The notes beneath the pieces were generated by a model that saw only the letters and a program-made list of their open reading frames with translations, was not told where the DNA came from and did no database searches. From Paracoccaceae bacterium (GTDB lineage: Bacteria; Pseudomonadota; Alphaproteobacteria; Rhodobacterales; Rhodobacteraceae), in NCBI GenBank assembly GCA_020832725.1, contig JAFIEC010000398.1, positions 1-8,991 on the forward strand: a stretch of DNA of 8,991 nucleotides, given 5' to 3'. Positions 1 to 7,026 of the stretch are shown piece after piece; within the stretch, counting starts at the first letter, position 1; every line of letters starts with the position of its first letter. Made by a program: the position numbers and the translations under genes.

Positions 1-10
1 GCCCCCGCGC

Positions 11-412
11 TCAGAGGCCCAGCCGCGCGGCGAGGCCCCTTGCATCGGCCACCCGCAATTCAGCGGCTGCGCGGGCGGGTTCCTCCGAAGTCGCGGCAAG
101 TGCCGCCTCGGCCTCTGCCACCACGGCGTCGAGCATCTCGCGCGTCACCTCGGCCCGGGGCACCGCCCGCTCGGCCAGAAGCGACGTCGCCTCGGGCCCC
201 ACCTCCACGAAACCGCCCGTGACAAGGTATTCCTGCGACCCGCCCGAAGCGGCGACCGAAACGATACCGGGGCGCAGGGTGGTCAGGAACGGCGCATGGC
301 CCGGACCTGCGGTGAAATCGCCGGTTGCTCCGGGGATTTCCACCGCGCTGGCCTGAACCGAGGTTACCCGACGCTCGGGCGAGACAAGATCGAACTGCAT
401 CAGATCGGCCAT
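11..412 (-). CDS. atpC: ATP synthase F1 subunit epsilon
   Basis: This 133-residue protein is the epsilon subunit of F1, part of the rotating central stalk on the cytoplasmic face. In the family it contacts gamma and the c-ring and can inhibit ATP hydrolysis through its C-terminal helices. The N-terminal beta-sandwich (about residues 1-85) carries the family pattern QFDLVSPER near the start, IPGATGDFTAGPGHAP at about 26-41, and TTLRPG just after. The Ala/Glu-rich remainder (about 88-133) fits the two-helix C-terminal domain. The length is normal for alphaproteobacteria. The ATG at 412 follows a GGGGGAGGG purine run a few bases upstream, and the gap from atpD is 22 bp. It is the last F1 gene. 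Only 10 bases lie beyond its TGA, so no terminator can be judged. Confidence 0.97.
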   Translation of the reverse strand: MADLMQFDLVSPERRVTSVQASAVEIPGATGDFTAGPGHAPFLTTLRPGIVSVAASGGSQEYLVTGGFVEVGPEATSLLAERAVPRAEVTREMLDAVVAEAEAALAATSEEPARAAAELRVADARGLAARLGL

Positions 413-434
413 GCGGCCCTCCCCCGGTTACGGA

Positions 435-1859
435 TCACGCAGCTTCCGCGGCCATGCGCTCGGCCTTGGCAACCACGTCCTCGATTCCGCCGACCATGTA
501 GAAGGCAGACTCGGGCAGGTGGTCGAACTCGCCGGCGACGACTCGCTTGAAGCTGTCTATCGTCACTTCGATCGGCACCTGCACACCGGGTGTTCCGGTG
601 AACACCTGCGCCACGTCGAAGGGCTGCGACAGGAAGCGCTGGATCTTGCGGGCCCGGGCCACCGTCAGCTTGTCCTCTTCGGAAAGCTCGTCCATCCCGA
701 GAATCGCGATGATATCCTGCAGCGACTTGTAGCGCTGAAGGACACCCTGCACATCGCGCGCCACCTGGTAATGCTCTTCTCCGACGATCTGCGGATCGAG
801 GATGCGGCTGTTGGAATCGAGCGGATCGACCGCCGGGTAGATGCCCAGCTCGGAAATCGCGCGCGACAGAACGGTGGTGGCGTCGAGGTGGGCGAACGAG
901 GTCGCAGGCGCCGGGTCGGTCAGGTCATCGGCGGGCACATAGATCGCCTGCACGCTGGTGATCGAGCCGTTGCGGGTGGAGGTGATCCGCTCCTGCAACT
1001 GGCCCATGTCGGTGGCCAGCGTCGGCTGATAGCCCACCGCCGAAGGGATGCGGCCCAGAAGCGCCGACACTTCGGACCCCGCCTGGGTGAAGCGGAAGAT
1101 GTTGTCCACGAAGAACAGCACGTCGGTGCCCGAGATGTCGCGGAACTGCTCGGCGATGGTCAGGCCGGTCAGCGCGACGCGGGCGCGGGCACCCGGGGGC
1201 TCGTTCATCTGGCCGTAGACCAGCGCCACCTTGGAGTTCTCGAGGTTCTCGATGTCGATCACGCCCGACTCGATGAACTCGTGATAGAGGTCGTTGCCCT
1301 CACGGGTACGCTCTCCGACACCGGCAAAGACGGAATAGCCCGAGTGCACCTTGGCGATGTTGTTGATCAGCTCCTGGATCAGCACGGTCTTGCCCACACC
1401 GGCACCGCCGAAGAGGCCGATCTTGCCGCCCTTGGAATAGGGGGCCAGCAGGTCGATCACCTTGATGCCGGTAACCAGGATCTCCGACTCGGTCGACTGG
1501 GCCGAGAAATCGGGGGCGGCCTGGTGGATGCCCCGGCGCTCCTTGGTCTTGACCTCGCCCCTCTCGTCGATGGGCTCGCCCACCACGTTCAGGATGCGTC
1601 CCAGCGTCGCGTCGCCGACCGGAACCGAAATGGGGCCGCCGGTATCGCTCACGGGCTGACCGCGCACGAGGCCCTCGGTGGCATCCATCGCGATGGTGCG
1701 CACCGTGCCCTCGCCCAGATGCTGGGCCACTTCCAGCACCAGCCGCTTGCCGTTGTTGTCGGTTTCGAGTGCGTTGAGGATCTCGGGCAGTTCGCCCTCG
1801 AATTGCACGTCCACGACGGCCCCGATGACCTGCGTAACCTTGCCCTTGCCTTGTGACAT
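435..1859 (-). CDS. atpD: ATP synthase F1 subunit beta
   Basis: This 474-residue protein is the catalytic beta subunit of F1, which makes or hydrolyses ATP at the alpha/beta interface. Visible landmarks are the P-loop GGAGVGKT at 151-158 (Lys157, Thr158), GERTREGND starting at 182 with the presumed catalytic Glu183 and the neighbouring Arg184, the Walker B strand VLFFVDN ending near Asp252, and the DELSEED torque loop at 390-396. All key residues are present and the length is standard. The ATG at 1859 has a GGAG Shine-Dalgarno element about 7 bases upstream. The gap to atpG is 18 bp, so the gene is almost certainly co-transcribed with it. Nothing is truncated or unusual. Confidence 0.99.
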   Translation of the reverse strand: MSQGKGKVTQVIGAVVDVQFEGELPEILNALETDNNGKRLVLEVAQHLGEGTVRTIAMDATEGLVRGQPVSDTGGPISVPVGDATLGRILNVVGEPIDERGEVKTKERRGIHQAAPDFSAQSTESEILVTGIKVIDLLAPYSKGGKIGLFGGAGVGKTVLIQELINNIAKVHSGYSVFAGVGERTREGNDLYHEFIESGVIDIENLENSKVALVYGQMNEPPGARARVALTGLTIAEQFRDISGTDVLFFVDNIFRFTQAGSEVSALLGRIPSAVGYQPTLATDMGQLQERITSTRNGSITSVQAIYVPADDLTDPAPATSFAHLDATTVLSRAISELGIYPAVDPLDSNSRILDPQIVGEEHYQVARDVQGVLQRYKSLQDIIAILGMDELSEEDKLTVARARKIQRFLSQPFDVAQVFTGTPGVQVPIEVTIDSFKRVVAGEFDHLPESAFYMVGGIEDVVAKAERMAAEAA

Positions 1860-1877
1860 GTCGTTTCTCCGGTTCCG

Positions 1878-2750
1878 TCAGAGCGCCTCGGCGCCCGAGA
1901 TGATCTCGATGAGTTCCTTGGTGATCGCAGCCTGTCGCGAGCGGTTGTACTGGATGGTCAGCCTGTCGATCATGTCGCCCGCATTGCGGGTGGCACTGTC
2001 CATCGCACTCATCCGCGCGCCCTGTTCCGAGGCCGCGTTTTCCAGCAGCGCCGTGAATATCTGCGTGGCGATCGCCCGTGGCAGCAGATCTGCCAGGATA
2101 GCCTCCTCTCCGGGCTCGTATTCGTACTGGGCGGGTTGCGCGCCCTCCTCTACCTCGAAGCTGGCCGGTATCAGCTGCTGCGCCGTCGGCACCTGAGAGA
2201 TGACCGAGCGGAACACGTTGTAGAAGATCGTGGCGACATCGAACTCGCCCGCGTCAAAGCGCGAGAGCACATCGTCTGCGATCATGCGGGCATTGCCATA
2301 ACCCACGCGCTTCATTTCGCCAAGGTCGATATGGCCGACCAGCAGTCCGCCATGATCCCGGCGCAGCTGTTCGCGCCCCTTCTTGCCGACGGTCAGCACC
2401 TTGACCGTCTTGCCCTCGGCCAGAAGGCGGGCAATGTGCACCCGCGCCAGCCGGACGATGGTGGAGTTGAAGCCGCCGCACAGACCCCTTTCGGAGGTGG
2501 CGACGATCACCAGATGCACCTTGTCCGAGCCTGTCCCGGCAAGCAGGCGCGGCGCTGTCGGCGAGTCCTTGGCCCCCGAGGCGAGGTTCGACATCACCGC
2601 GTGCATGCCCTCGGCATAGGGGCGCGCGGCCTCGGCCGCCTCCTGTGCGCGGCGAAGCTTGGCGGCGGCGACCATCTGCATGGCCTTGGTGATCTTGCGC
2701 GTCGACTTGACGCTGCTGATCCGGTTCTTCAGGTCCTTCAGGCTGGGCAT
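1878..2750 (-). CDS. atpG: ATP synthase F1 subunit gamma
   Basis: This 290-residue protein is the gamma subunit, the coiled-coil central shaft that rotates inside the alpha3-beta3 hexamer. The N-terminal helix has the family pattern LKDLKNRISSVKSTRKITKA followed by MQMVAAAKLRRAQ (to residue 36). The Rossmann-like middle has ATSERGLCGGFN at 84-95. The C-terminal helix has YNRSRQAAITKELIEIISGA close to the end. The length fits the alphaproteobacterial form. The ATG at 2750 lies behind an AGGAG element with about 9-nt spacing. It sits 24 bp after the atpA stop and 18 bp before atpD, so the operon has no room for an extra gene between gamma and beta. Confidence 0.98.
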   Translation of the reverse strand: MPSLKDLKNRISSVKSTRKITKAMQMVAAAKLRRAQEAAEAARPYAEGMHAVMSNLASGAKDSPTAPRLLAGTGSDKVHLVIVATSERGLCGGFNSTIVRLARVHIARLLAEGKTVKVLTVGKKGREQLRRDHGGLLVGHIDLGEMKRVGYGNARMIADDVLSRFDAGEFDVATIFYNVFRSVISQVPTAQQLIPASFEVEEGAQPAQYEYEPGEEAILADLLPRAIATQIFTALLENAASEQGARMSAMDSATRNAGDMIDRLTIQYNRSRQAAITKELIEIISGAEAL

Positions 2751-2774
2751 CGCTCTCGCTCCTGTCCGGCGCGA

Positions 2775-4312
<1,538 letters not shown>

Positions 4313-4313
<1 letters not shown>

Positions 4314-4873
4314 CATCCGACCTCTTTCATTACATGTCTCAGGGGGGCGAGGCGCGCGGCGATCGAACTGTCGATCATCTTCGAACCCACCTTGACGACC
4401 AACCCGCCGATGAGTGCCTCATCCACGGTCAGGTCAATGTTCACGTCCTTGCCCACGGCCGCCTTGAGCGCGCGGGCAAGCTTTTCCTGCTGCGTCTTGG
4501 TCAGCGGGCGGGCGGCCCGGACCTCGGCGGTGATTTCGCCGCGATGGGCGGCGATGCGCTCCAGCACCCGGGCGGCCAGATGCGGCAGCACGAACAGCCG
4601 CCGGTTGCGTGCCATCAGTGCCAGCGTGTTGCGCGCAAGCTCCGACAGGCCCATCTTTGCGGCTATGGCCCCGATCGCCGCCCCCTGCACCTCGCGGGAG
4701 TGGACGGGCGAGACGATCAGGTCGCGCAGGTCGGCACTTTCGGCCAGCGCGGCGCGCAGCGCATTCATGTCGGTATCGAGCTGGTCGAGCGCATCAGCCT
4801 CAAGCGCCAGTTCGAAGAGGGCAGTCGCGTAGCGGGACGCGATGCCGGAAGATATCGAGGCGTTCTTGGACAC
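4313..4873 (-). CDS. atpH: ATP synthase F1 subunit delta (OSCP)
   Basis: This protein is the delta subunit (OSCP-type), which ties the top of F1 to the peripheral b/b' stalk. With a GTG start at 4873 it has 186 residues, beginning MSKNASISSGIASRYATALF, which matches the family's N-terminal helix. The C-terminal end (about 155-186) carries the diagnostic GGLVVKVGSKMIDSS pattern. The open frame continues far upstream without a stop. GTG 4873 is chosen because it gives the family length, lies 5 nt after GGAAGGG (4879-4885), and no ATG exists nearby in frame. An upstream in-frame GTG at 4879 would sit on top of that Shine-Dalgarno element. It is the first gene of the F1 operon and its stop overlaps the atpA start, implying translational coupling. 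Confidence 0.96.
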
Positions 4874-4875
4874 GA

Positions 4876-4920
4876 TCACCCTTCCGATTGTTGCGTGGCC
4901 CTGCACTGCGGCCACCGCAT
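4876..4920 (-). CDS. Possible 14-codon leader ORF upstream of atpH
   Basis: Within the predicted atp leader, an ATG at 4920 opens a 14-codon frame, MRWPQCRATQQSEG, ending in TGA at 4876-4878. That is two bases before the atpH GTG, and the frame differs from atpH. The frame covers the atpH Shine-Dalgarno sequence, so if translated it could couple to or gate atpH. Only a weak purine stretch (GGCAAG) precedes the ATG, and a frame this short can easily arise by chance. It is listed because of its position, not because the peptide resembles anything known. Confidence 0.2.
   Translation of the reverse strand: MRWPQCRATQQSEG
4879..4885 (-). promoter_or_regulatory. Shine-Dalgarno element fixing the atpH GTG start
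   Basis: On the minus strand this reads GGAAGGG, five bases before the GTG at 4873. It decides the atpH start, because the reading frame is open upstream and offers no ATG. The element lies inside the last codons of a small upstream ORF (4876-4920). Confidence 0.7.
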
Positions 4921-4932
4921 GCGACTTGCCGC

Positions 4933-4949
4933 GGCCCCGGGCAGGGGCC
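4933..4949 (-). promoter_or_regulatory. GC-only stem-loop in the atp leader
   Basis: The bases form a perfect 6-bp stem of GGCCCC with GGGGCC around a 5-base loop. It would begin about 11 nt from the predicted 5' end of the atp mRNA. No T-run follows, so it is not a classical intrinsic terminator. It could protect the 5' end or modulate ribosome loading. In DNA of this composition such stems are not rare, so its function is uncertain. Confidence 0.35.
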
Positions 4950-4966
4950 CCGGCGAATTTGGCCGG

Positions 4967-4995
4967 GTGATAGCAAACGCTTTCCCGGGTGGCAA
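4967..4995 (-). promoter_or_regulatory. Predicted sigma-70-type promoter of the atp operon
   Basis: On the minus strand, TTGCCA (4990-4995, five of six matches to TTGACA) is followed after exactly 17 bases by TATCAC (4967-4972, four of six matches). A TG one base before the -10 gives an extended -10. The start would be near the A at 4960, giving a leader of about 87 nt before the atpH GTG. It lies in the only sizeable gap upstream of the five-gene operon. It was read by eye and no transcript data support it here. A second -10-like CATAAT at 5034-5039 lacks a matching -35. Confidence 0.5.
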
Positions 4996-5152
4996 CCGCC
5001 GAGCACGGCCCGGGCAGATGCGGAAATCCCATGATTATGCATTGGAGAACAAGTAGTTGCCGCGAAATCGTGCATTTGCGCCGGAAAAGCGCGCCTTTGG
5101 AACGCCCGTGCTTTCGCATTTGCAGCAAGGATTCGCAGCCGGGGGCCGCGGT

Positions 5153-5926
5153 TCACGCTCCGCGGGCACGGCCCGGAGTGGGTTTGGGGGCCTCGCCCGC
5201 AATGCCTTCCAGCGCCTCCAGCGGGCGCAGGACAGCCTCCGGCAGGCCGCGCGGGCGGTGTGGCTGGGTGCGCTTGGCGGCCTCCACCAGCAGAACCCCT
5301 GCGGCAAGTCCCCAGGGCAGGTGCCGCCCGACCCGCTCCCATGCGGGGGCCGTCCGCATCCAGAACGGGGCGGCATTGGGCGGGGCGAACAGCGCGCCCA
5401 CGTGGCGCGTGGTCTCGAACTGGCTTGCCTCCAGCAGGCCTTCCAGCTGGCCCATGCTGTAGGGCCGCCCGTTCCCGAAAGGCGTTGCATCGCGCCGCGC
5501 CCAGAGGCCCGAGCGGTTCGGAACGACGAACAGCGCCCGCCCCCCCGGCGCCAGCACCCGCCAGCATTCTTCCAGCAGGCGGGTGGGGTTCTCGCAGGTC
5601 TCGAGTCCGTGCAGCACGACAAGGCGGTCCACCAGCCCGTCGGGCAGCGGCCACAACGTTTCCTCGCACAGGACGGAATGGTTGGGCATTTCACCCGGCC
5701 AGGGCATCACGCCCTGCTGGTCGGGCATCAGGGCGATGACGCGCCGCGCCCTTGTCAGGAAGGGCCGCAGCAGGGGCGCGGCAAAGCCGAAGCCCGCCAC
5801 CGTCTGTCCGCGCACCGCCGGGGCCGGCCACAGCCGCTCCACCTCGCCCCGGACCGAACGCTGCACGAAACGGCCCAGCCGCGTCGTGTAGTAGAAGCTT
5901 CGCAGTTCGAGCACGTCGAGATGCAT
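5153..5926 (-). CDS. Class I SAM methyltransferase-like protein (Methyltransf_11 type)
   Basis: This 257-residue protein has the layout of a class I SAM-dependent methyltransferase: LPDGLVDRLVVLHGLE at 94-109 matches the motif II/post-I region, and RLLEECWRVLAPGGRALFVVPN at 116-137 matches the motif III region (split here as RLLEECWRVL and APGGRALFVVPN). A segment with ATPFGNGRPYSMGQL at 147-161 follows. The SAM-binding part is unusual: motif I reads VAGFGFA (43-49) instead of a G-x-G-x-G loop, and the strand after it reads VIALMPDQQGVMPWP (63-77), with no Asp/Glu where SAM's ribose is usually held. No signal peptide or membrane segment is evident. Substrate and activity are unknown. The ATG at 5926 (start MHLDVLELRSFYY) has a GAGG element about 4 nt upstream. 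A frame extending to 6127 would run into gloB and is not credible. It is divergent from gloB. Confidence 0.88.
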   Translation of the reverse strand: MHLDVLELRSFYYTTRLGRFVQRSVRGEVERLWPAPAVRGQTVAGFGFAAPLLRPFLTRARRVIALMPDQQGVMPWPGEMPNHSVLCEETLWPLPDGLVDRLVVLHGLETCENPTRLLEECWRVLAPGGRALFVVPNRSGLWARRDATPFGNGRPYSMGQLEGLLEASQFETTRHVGALFAPPNAAPFWMRTAPAWERVGRHLPWGLAAGVLLVEAAKRTQPHRPRGLPEAVLRPLEALEGIAGEAPKPTPGRARGA

Positions 5927-5987
5927 GCACCCTCTCGCAACGGTGCGCCGAGGCGCAGGGTCCGGCCGACACCGGATTCGCGGATCG

Positions 5988-6016
5988 ATCCTAGCCCCAA
6001 GCGGGCCGCGCGTGAA
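5988..6016 (-). promoter_or_regulatory. Candidate promoter of the methyltransferase-like gene
   Basis: On the minus strand, TTCACG (6011-6016) and TAGGAT (5988-5993) are separated by 17 bases, each with four of six consensus matches. The implied leader is about 55 nt. A GANTC site (GAATC, 6014-6018) overlaps the -35 box. The match is modest and made by eye. Confidence 0.3.
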
Positions 6017-6027
6017 TCCCTCCCGGG

Positions 6028-6055
6028 TTGCATGAATGCACATGGGCCCCATACT
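6028..6055 (+). promoter_or_regulatory. Candidate gloB promoter overlapped by dyads
   Basis: TTGCAT (6028-6033) and CATACT (6050-6055) are 16 bases apart, giving a start near 6062 and a leader of about 25 nt before the gloB ATG. Two short inverted repeats lie on the promoter: TGCAT-GA-ATGCA (6029-6040) over the -35 and ATGGG-C-CCCAT (6042-6052) reaching the -10. The palindrome TGGTACCA (6055-6062) covers the expected start. The boxes are only fair matches, so this is a proposal. Confidence 0.35.
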
Positions 6056-6076
6056 GGTACCACAACAGCAACCACC

Positions 6077-6082
6077 GGAGGT
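6077..6082 (+). promoter_or_regulatory. Shine-Dalgarno element fixing the gloB start
   Basis: GGAGGT lies four bases before the ATG at 6087. It selects this start over the in-frame ATGs at 6036 and 6042, which have no such element and lie upstream of the expected transcription start. Confidence 0.75.
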
Positions 6083-6086
6083 GCCC

Positions 6087-6845
6087 ATGCCGCTCGTGAT
6101 CGAGGTCGTCCCCTGCCGCACCGACAACCACGGCTTTCTGGCCCATGACGCAGGAACCGGCGCGACCGCCGCGATTGACGCGCCCGAGGCCGGCCCGCTG
6201 ATCGACCGTCTGCGTCTGCGCGGCTGGCAGTTGAGCGACGTCCTGCTGACCCACCACCACGGCGATCATGTCGAAGGGGTGGCCGAGCTGCGCGCTGCCT
6301 TTCGCGGACTGCGGGTGACGGGCCACGCCGCCGACGCGCACCGCCTGCCGCCGCTCGACCGCGCGGTGGGCCCGGGAGATGCCGTGCAGATCGGCAGCGT
6401 CTCGGGCGAGGTGATCGACGTGTCGGGCCATACGCTGGGCCATATCGCCTATCACTTCGGCGCGGCAGACGCGGCGTTCACCGGCGACAGCCTGATGGCG
6501 CTGGGCTGCGGGCGCCTGTTCGAGGGGACGGCGCCCGAAATGTGGGCAAGCCTGACGCGGCTCATGGCGCTGCCCGATACCACCCGGGTCTACTCGGGCC
6601 ATGACTACATCGCGGGCAACGCCGCCTTCGCCGAGAGCGTGGAGCCCGCCAACCCCCATCTCGCCGCCCGGATTGACGCCGCCCGACGTGCGCCCGAGGG
6701 CGTGCATGTCACCCTTGGCGAGGAGCGGGCCGCGAACCCCTTCCTGCGCGCGGGCCTGCCCGCGATGAAGGCTGCGCTGGGCATGGAGGGCGCCACCGAC
6801 GAAGACGTCTTTGCCGAGTTGCGCCGCCGCAAGGATCGCTTCTGA
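6087..6845 (+). CDS. gloB: Hydroxyacylglutathione hydrolase (glyoxalase II)
   Basis: This 252-residue metallo-beta-lactamase-fold enzyme hydrolyses S-lactoylglutathione to D-lactate and glutathione, the second step of cytosolic methylglyoxal detoxification. The binuclear metal ligands are all visible: THHHGDH at 55-61 (His56, His58, Asp60, His61), His115 in SGHTLGH, Asp134 in FTGDS, and His172 in SGHDY. The family segments GCGRLFEGT at 140-148 and PANPHL in the C-terminal part support glyoxalase II rather than a generic hydrolase, and the length is normal. The start MPLVIEVVPC at 6087 has an excellent Shine-Dalgarno element. One small oddity is DNHGFL at 13-18 where the family usually has DNY. 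It is divergent from the methyltransferase-like gene and 181 bp upstream of clpA on the same strand. Confidence 0.96.
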   Translation: MPLVIEVVPCRTDNHGFLAHDAGTGATAAIDAPEAGPLIDRLRLRGWQLSDVLLTHHHGDHVEGVAELRAAFRGLRVTGHAADAHRLPPLDRAVGPGDAVQIGSVSGEVIDVSGHTLGHIAYHFGAADAAFTGDSLMALGCGRLFEGTAPEMWASLTRLMALPDTTRVYSGHDYIAGNAAFAESVEPANPHLAARIDAARRAPEGVHVTLGEERAANPFLRAGLPAMKAALGMEGATDEDVFAELRRRKDRF

Positions 6846-6982
6846 GGCGCATGCGCGTCACTTCCGCACAGCGGGGGGGCAGATTGCGCATCGCGCCGCC
6901 TGTGGAAACCGGATGTGAAGAAAAAGGACTTGAAGGATGGGGAAATAAGCCGAAGTCTGTAGGTATGGAACCGCGGGCGGCA

Positions 6983-6997
6983 CTCGGCCCAGCCGAG
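6983..6997 (+). repeat. Short inverted repeat in the clpA leader
   Basis: The arms CTCGGC (6983-6988) and GCCGAG (6992-6997) pair perfectly around a three-base loop. The hairpin ends 15 bases before AAGGAG, close enough to influence ribosome access if it forms in the mRNA. The sequence after it is C-rich, not T-rich, so it is not a standard terminator. It may be chance. Confidence 0.3.
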
Positions 6998-7012
6998 CTT
7001 GCCCCCAAACCG

Positions 7013-7018
7013 AAGGAG
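7013..7018 (+). promoter_or_regulatory. Shine-Dalgarno element fixing the clpA GTG start
   Basis: AAGGAG lies eight bases before the GTG at 7027. This spacing picks GTG 7027 over the other in-frame GTG at 7018, which overlaps the element itself. Confidence 0.75.
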
Positions 7019-7026
7019 TGCAGGGC

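Larger units (their letters stand above)
6846..7026 (+). promoter_or_regulatory. gloB-clpA intergenic region and probable clpA leader
   Basis: This 181-bp gap holds no credible gene. Just after the gloB stop is a 10-bp palindrome, GCGCATGCGC (6847-6856), without a T-run. An A-rich island at about 6911-6966 stands out from the GC-rich surroundings and contains CTTGAA (6929-6934), which resembles the -35 of heat-shock sigma-32-type promoters. No acceptable -10 lies at the right distance, so I do not call a promoter position. A perfect 6-bp hairpin, CTCGGC-CCA-GCCGAG (6983-6997), lies shortly before the clpA Shine-Dalgarno sequence. The gap size suggests clpA has its own promoter here, but read-through from gloB is possible. 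Confidence 0.35.

Noticed and set aside
411..1856. 481-codon open frame on the plus strand opposite atpD
   Set aside because: It mirrors atpD almost end to end. It is a codon-bias artefact of the highly conserved beta subunit gene.
5034..5039. CATAAT as a second atp promoter -10
   Set aside because: It matches the -10 consensus well, but no -35-like hexamer lies 15-19 bases upstream.
4874..5128. N-terminal extension of atpH to an ATG at 5128
   Set aside because: It would add 85 residues with no family counterpart, cross the predicted promoter, and ignore the well-placed Shine-Dalgarno element before GTG 4873.
5975..6018. Two GANTC sites (5975-5979 and 6014-6018) as evidence of CcrM-linked cell-cycle control
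   Set aside because: Two sites in 160 bp is little above chance, and housekeeping genes gave no independent reason to suspect it. It is kept only as a note on the -35 overlap.
5927..6127. N-terminal extension of the methyltransferase-like gene to 6127
   Set aside because: The extension overlaps the gloB start, has low-complexity Gly/Cys/Thr content, and the ATG at 5926 begins a recognisable family N-terminus with a Shine-Dalgarno element.
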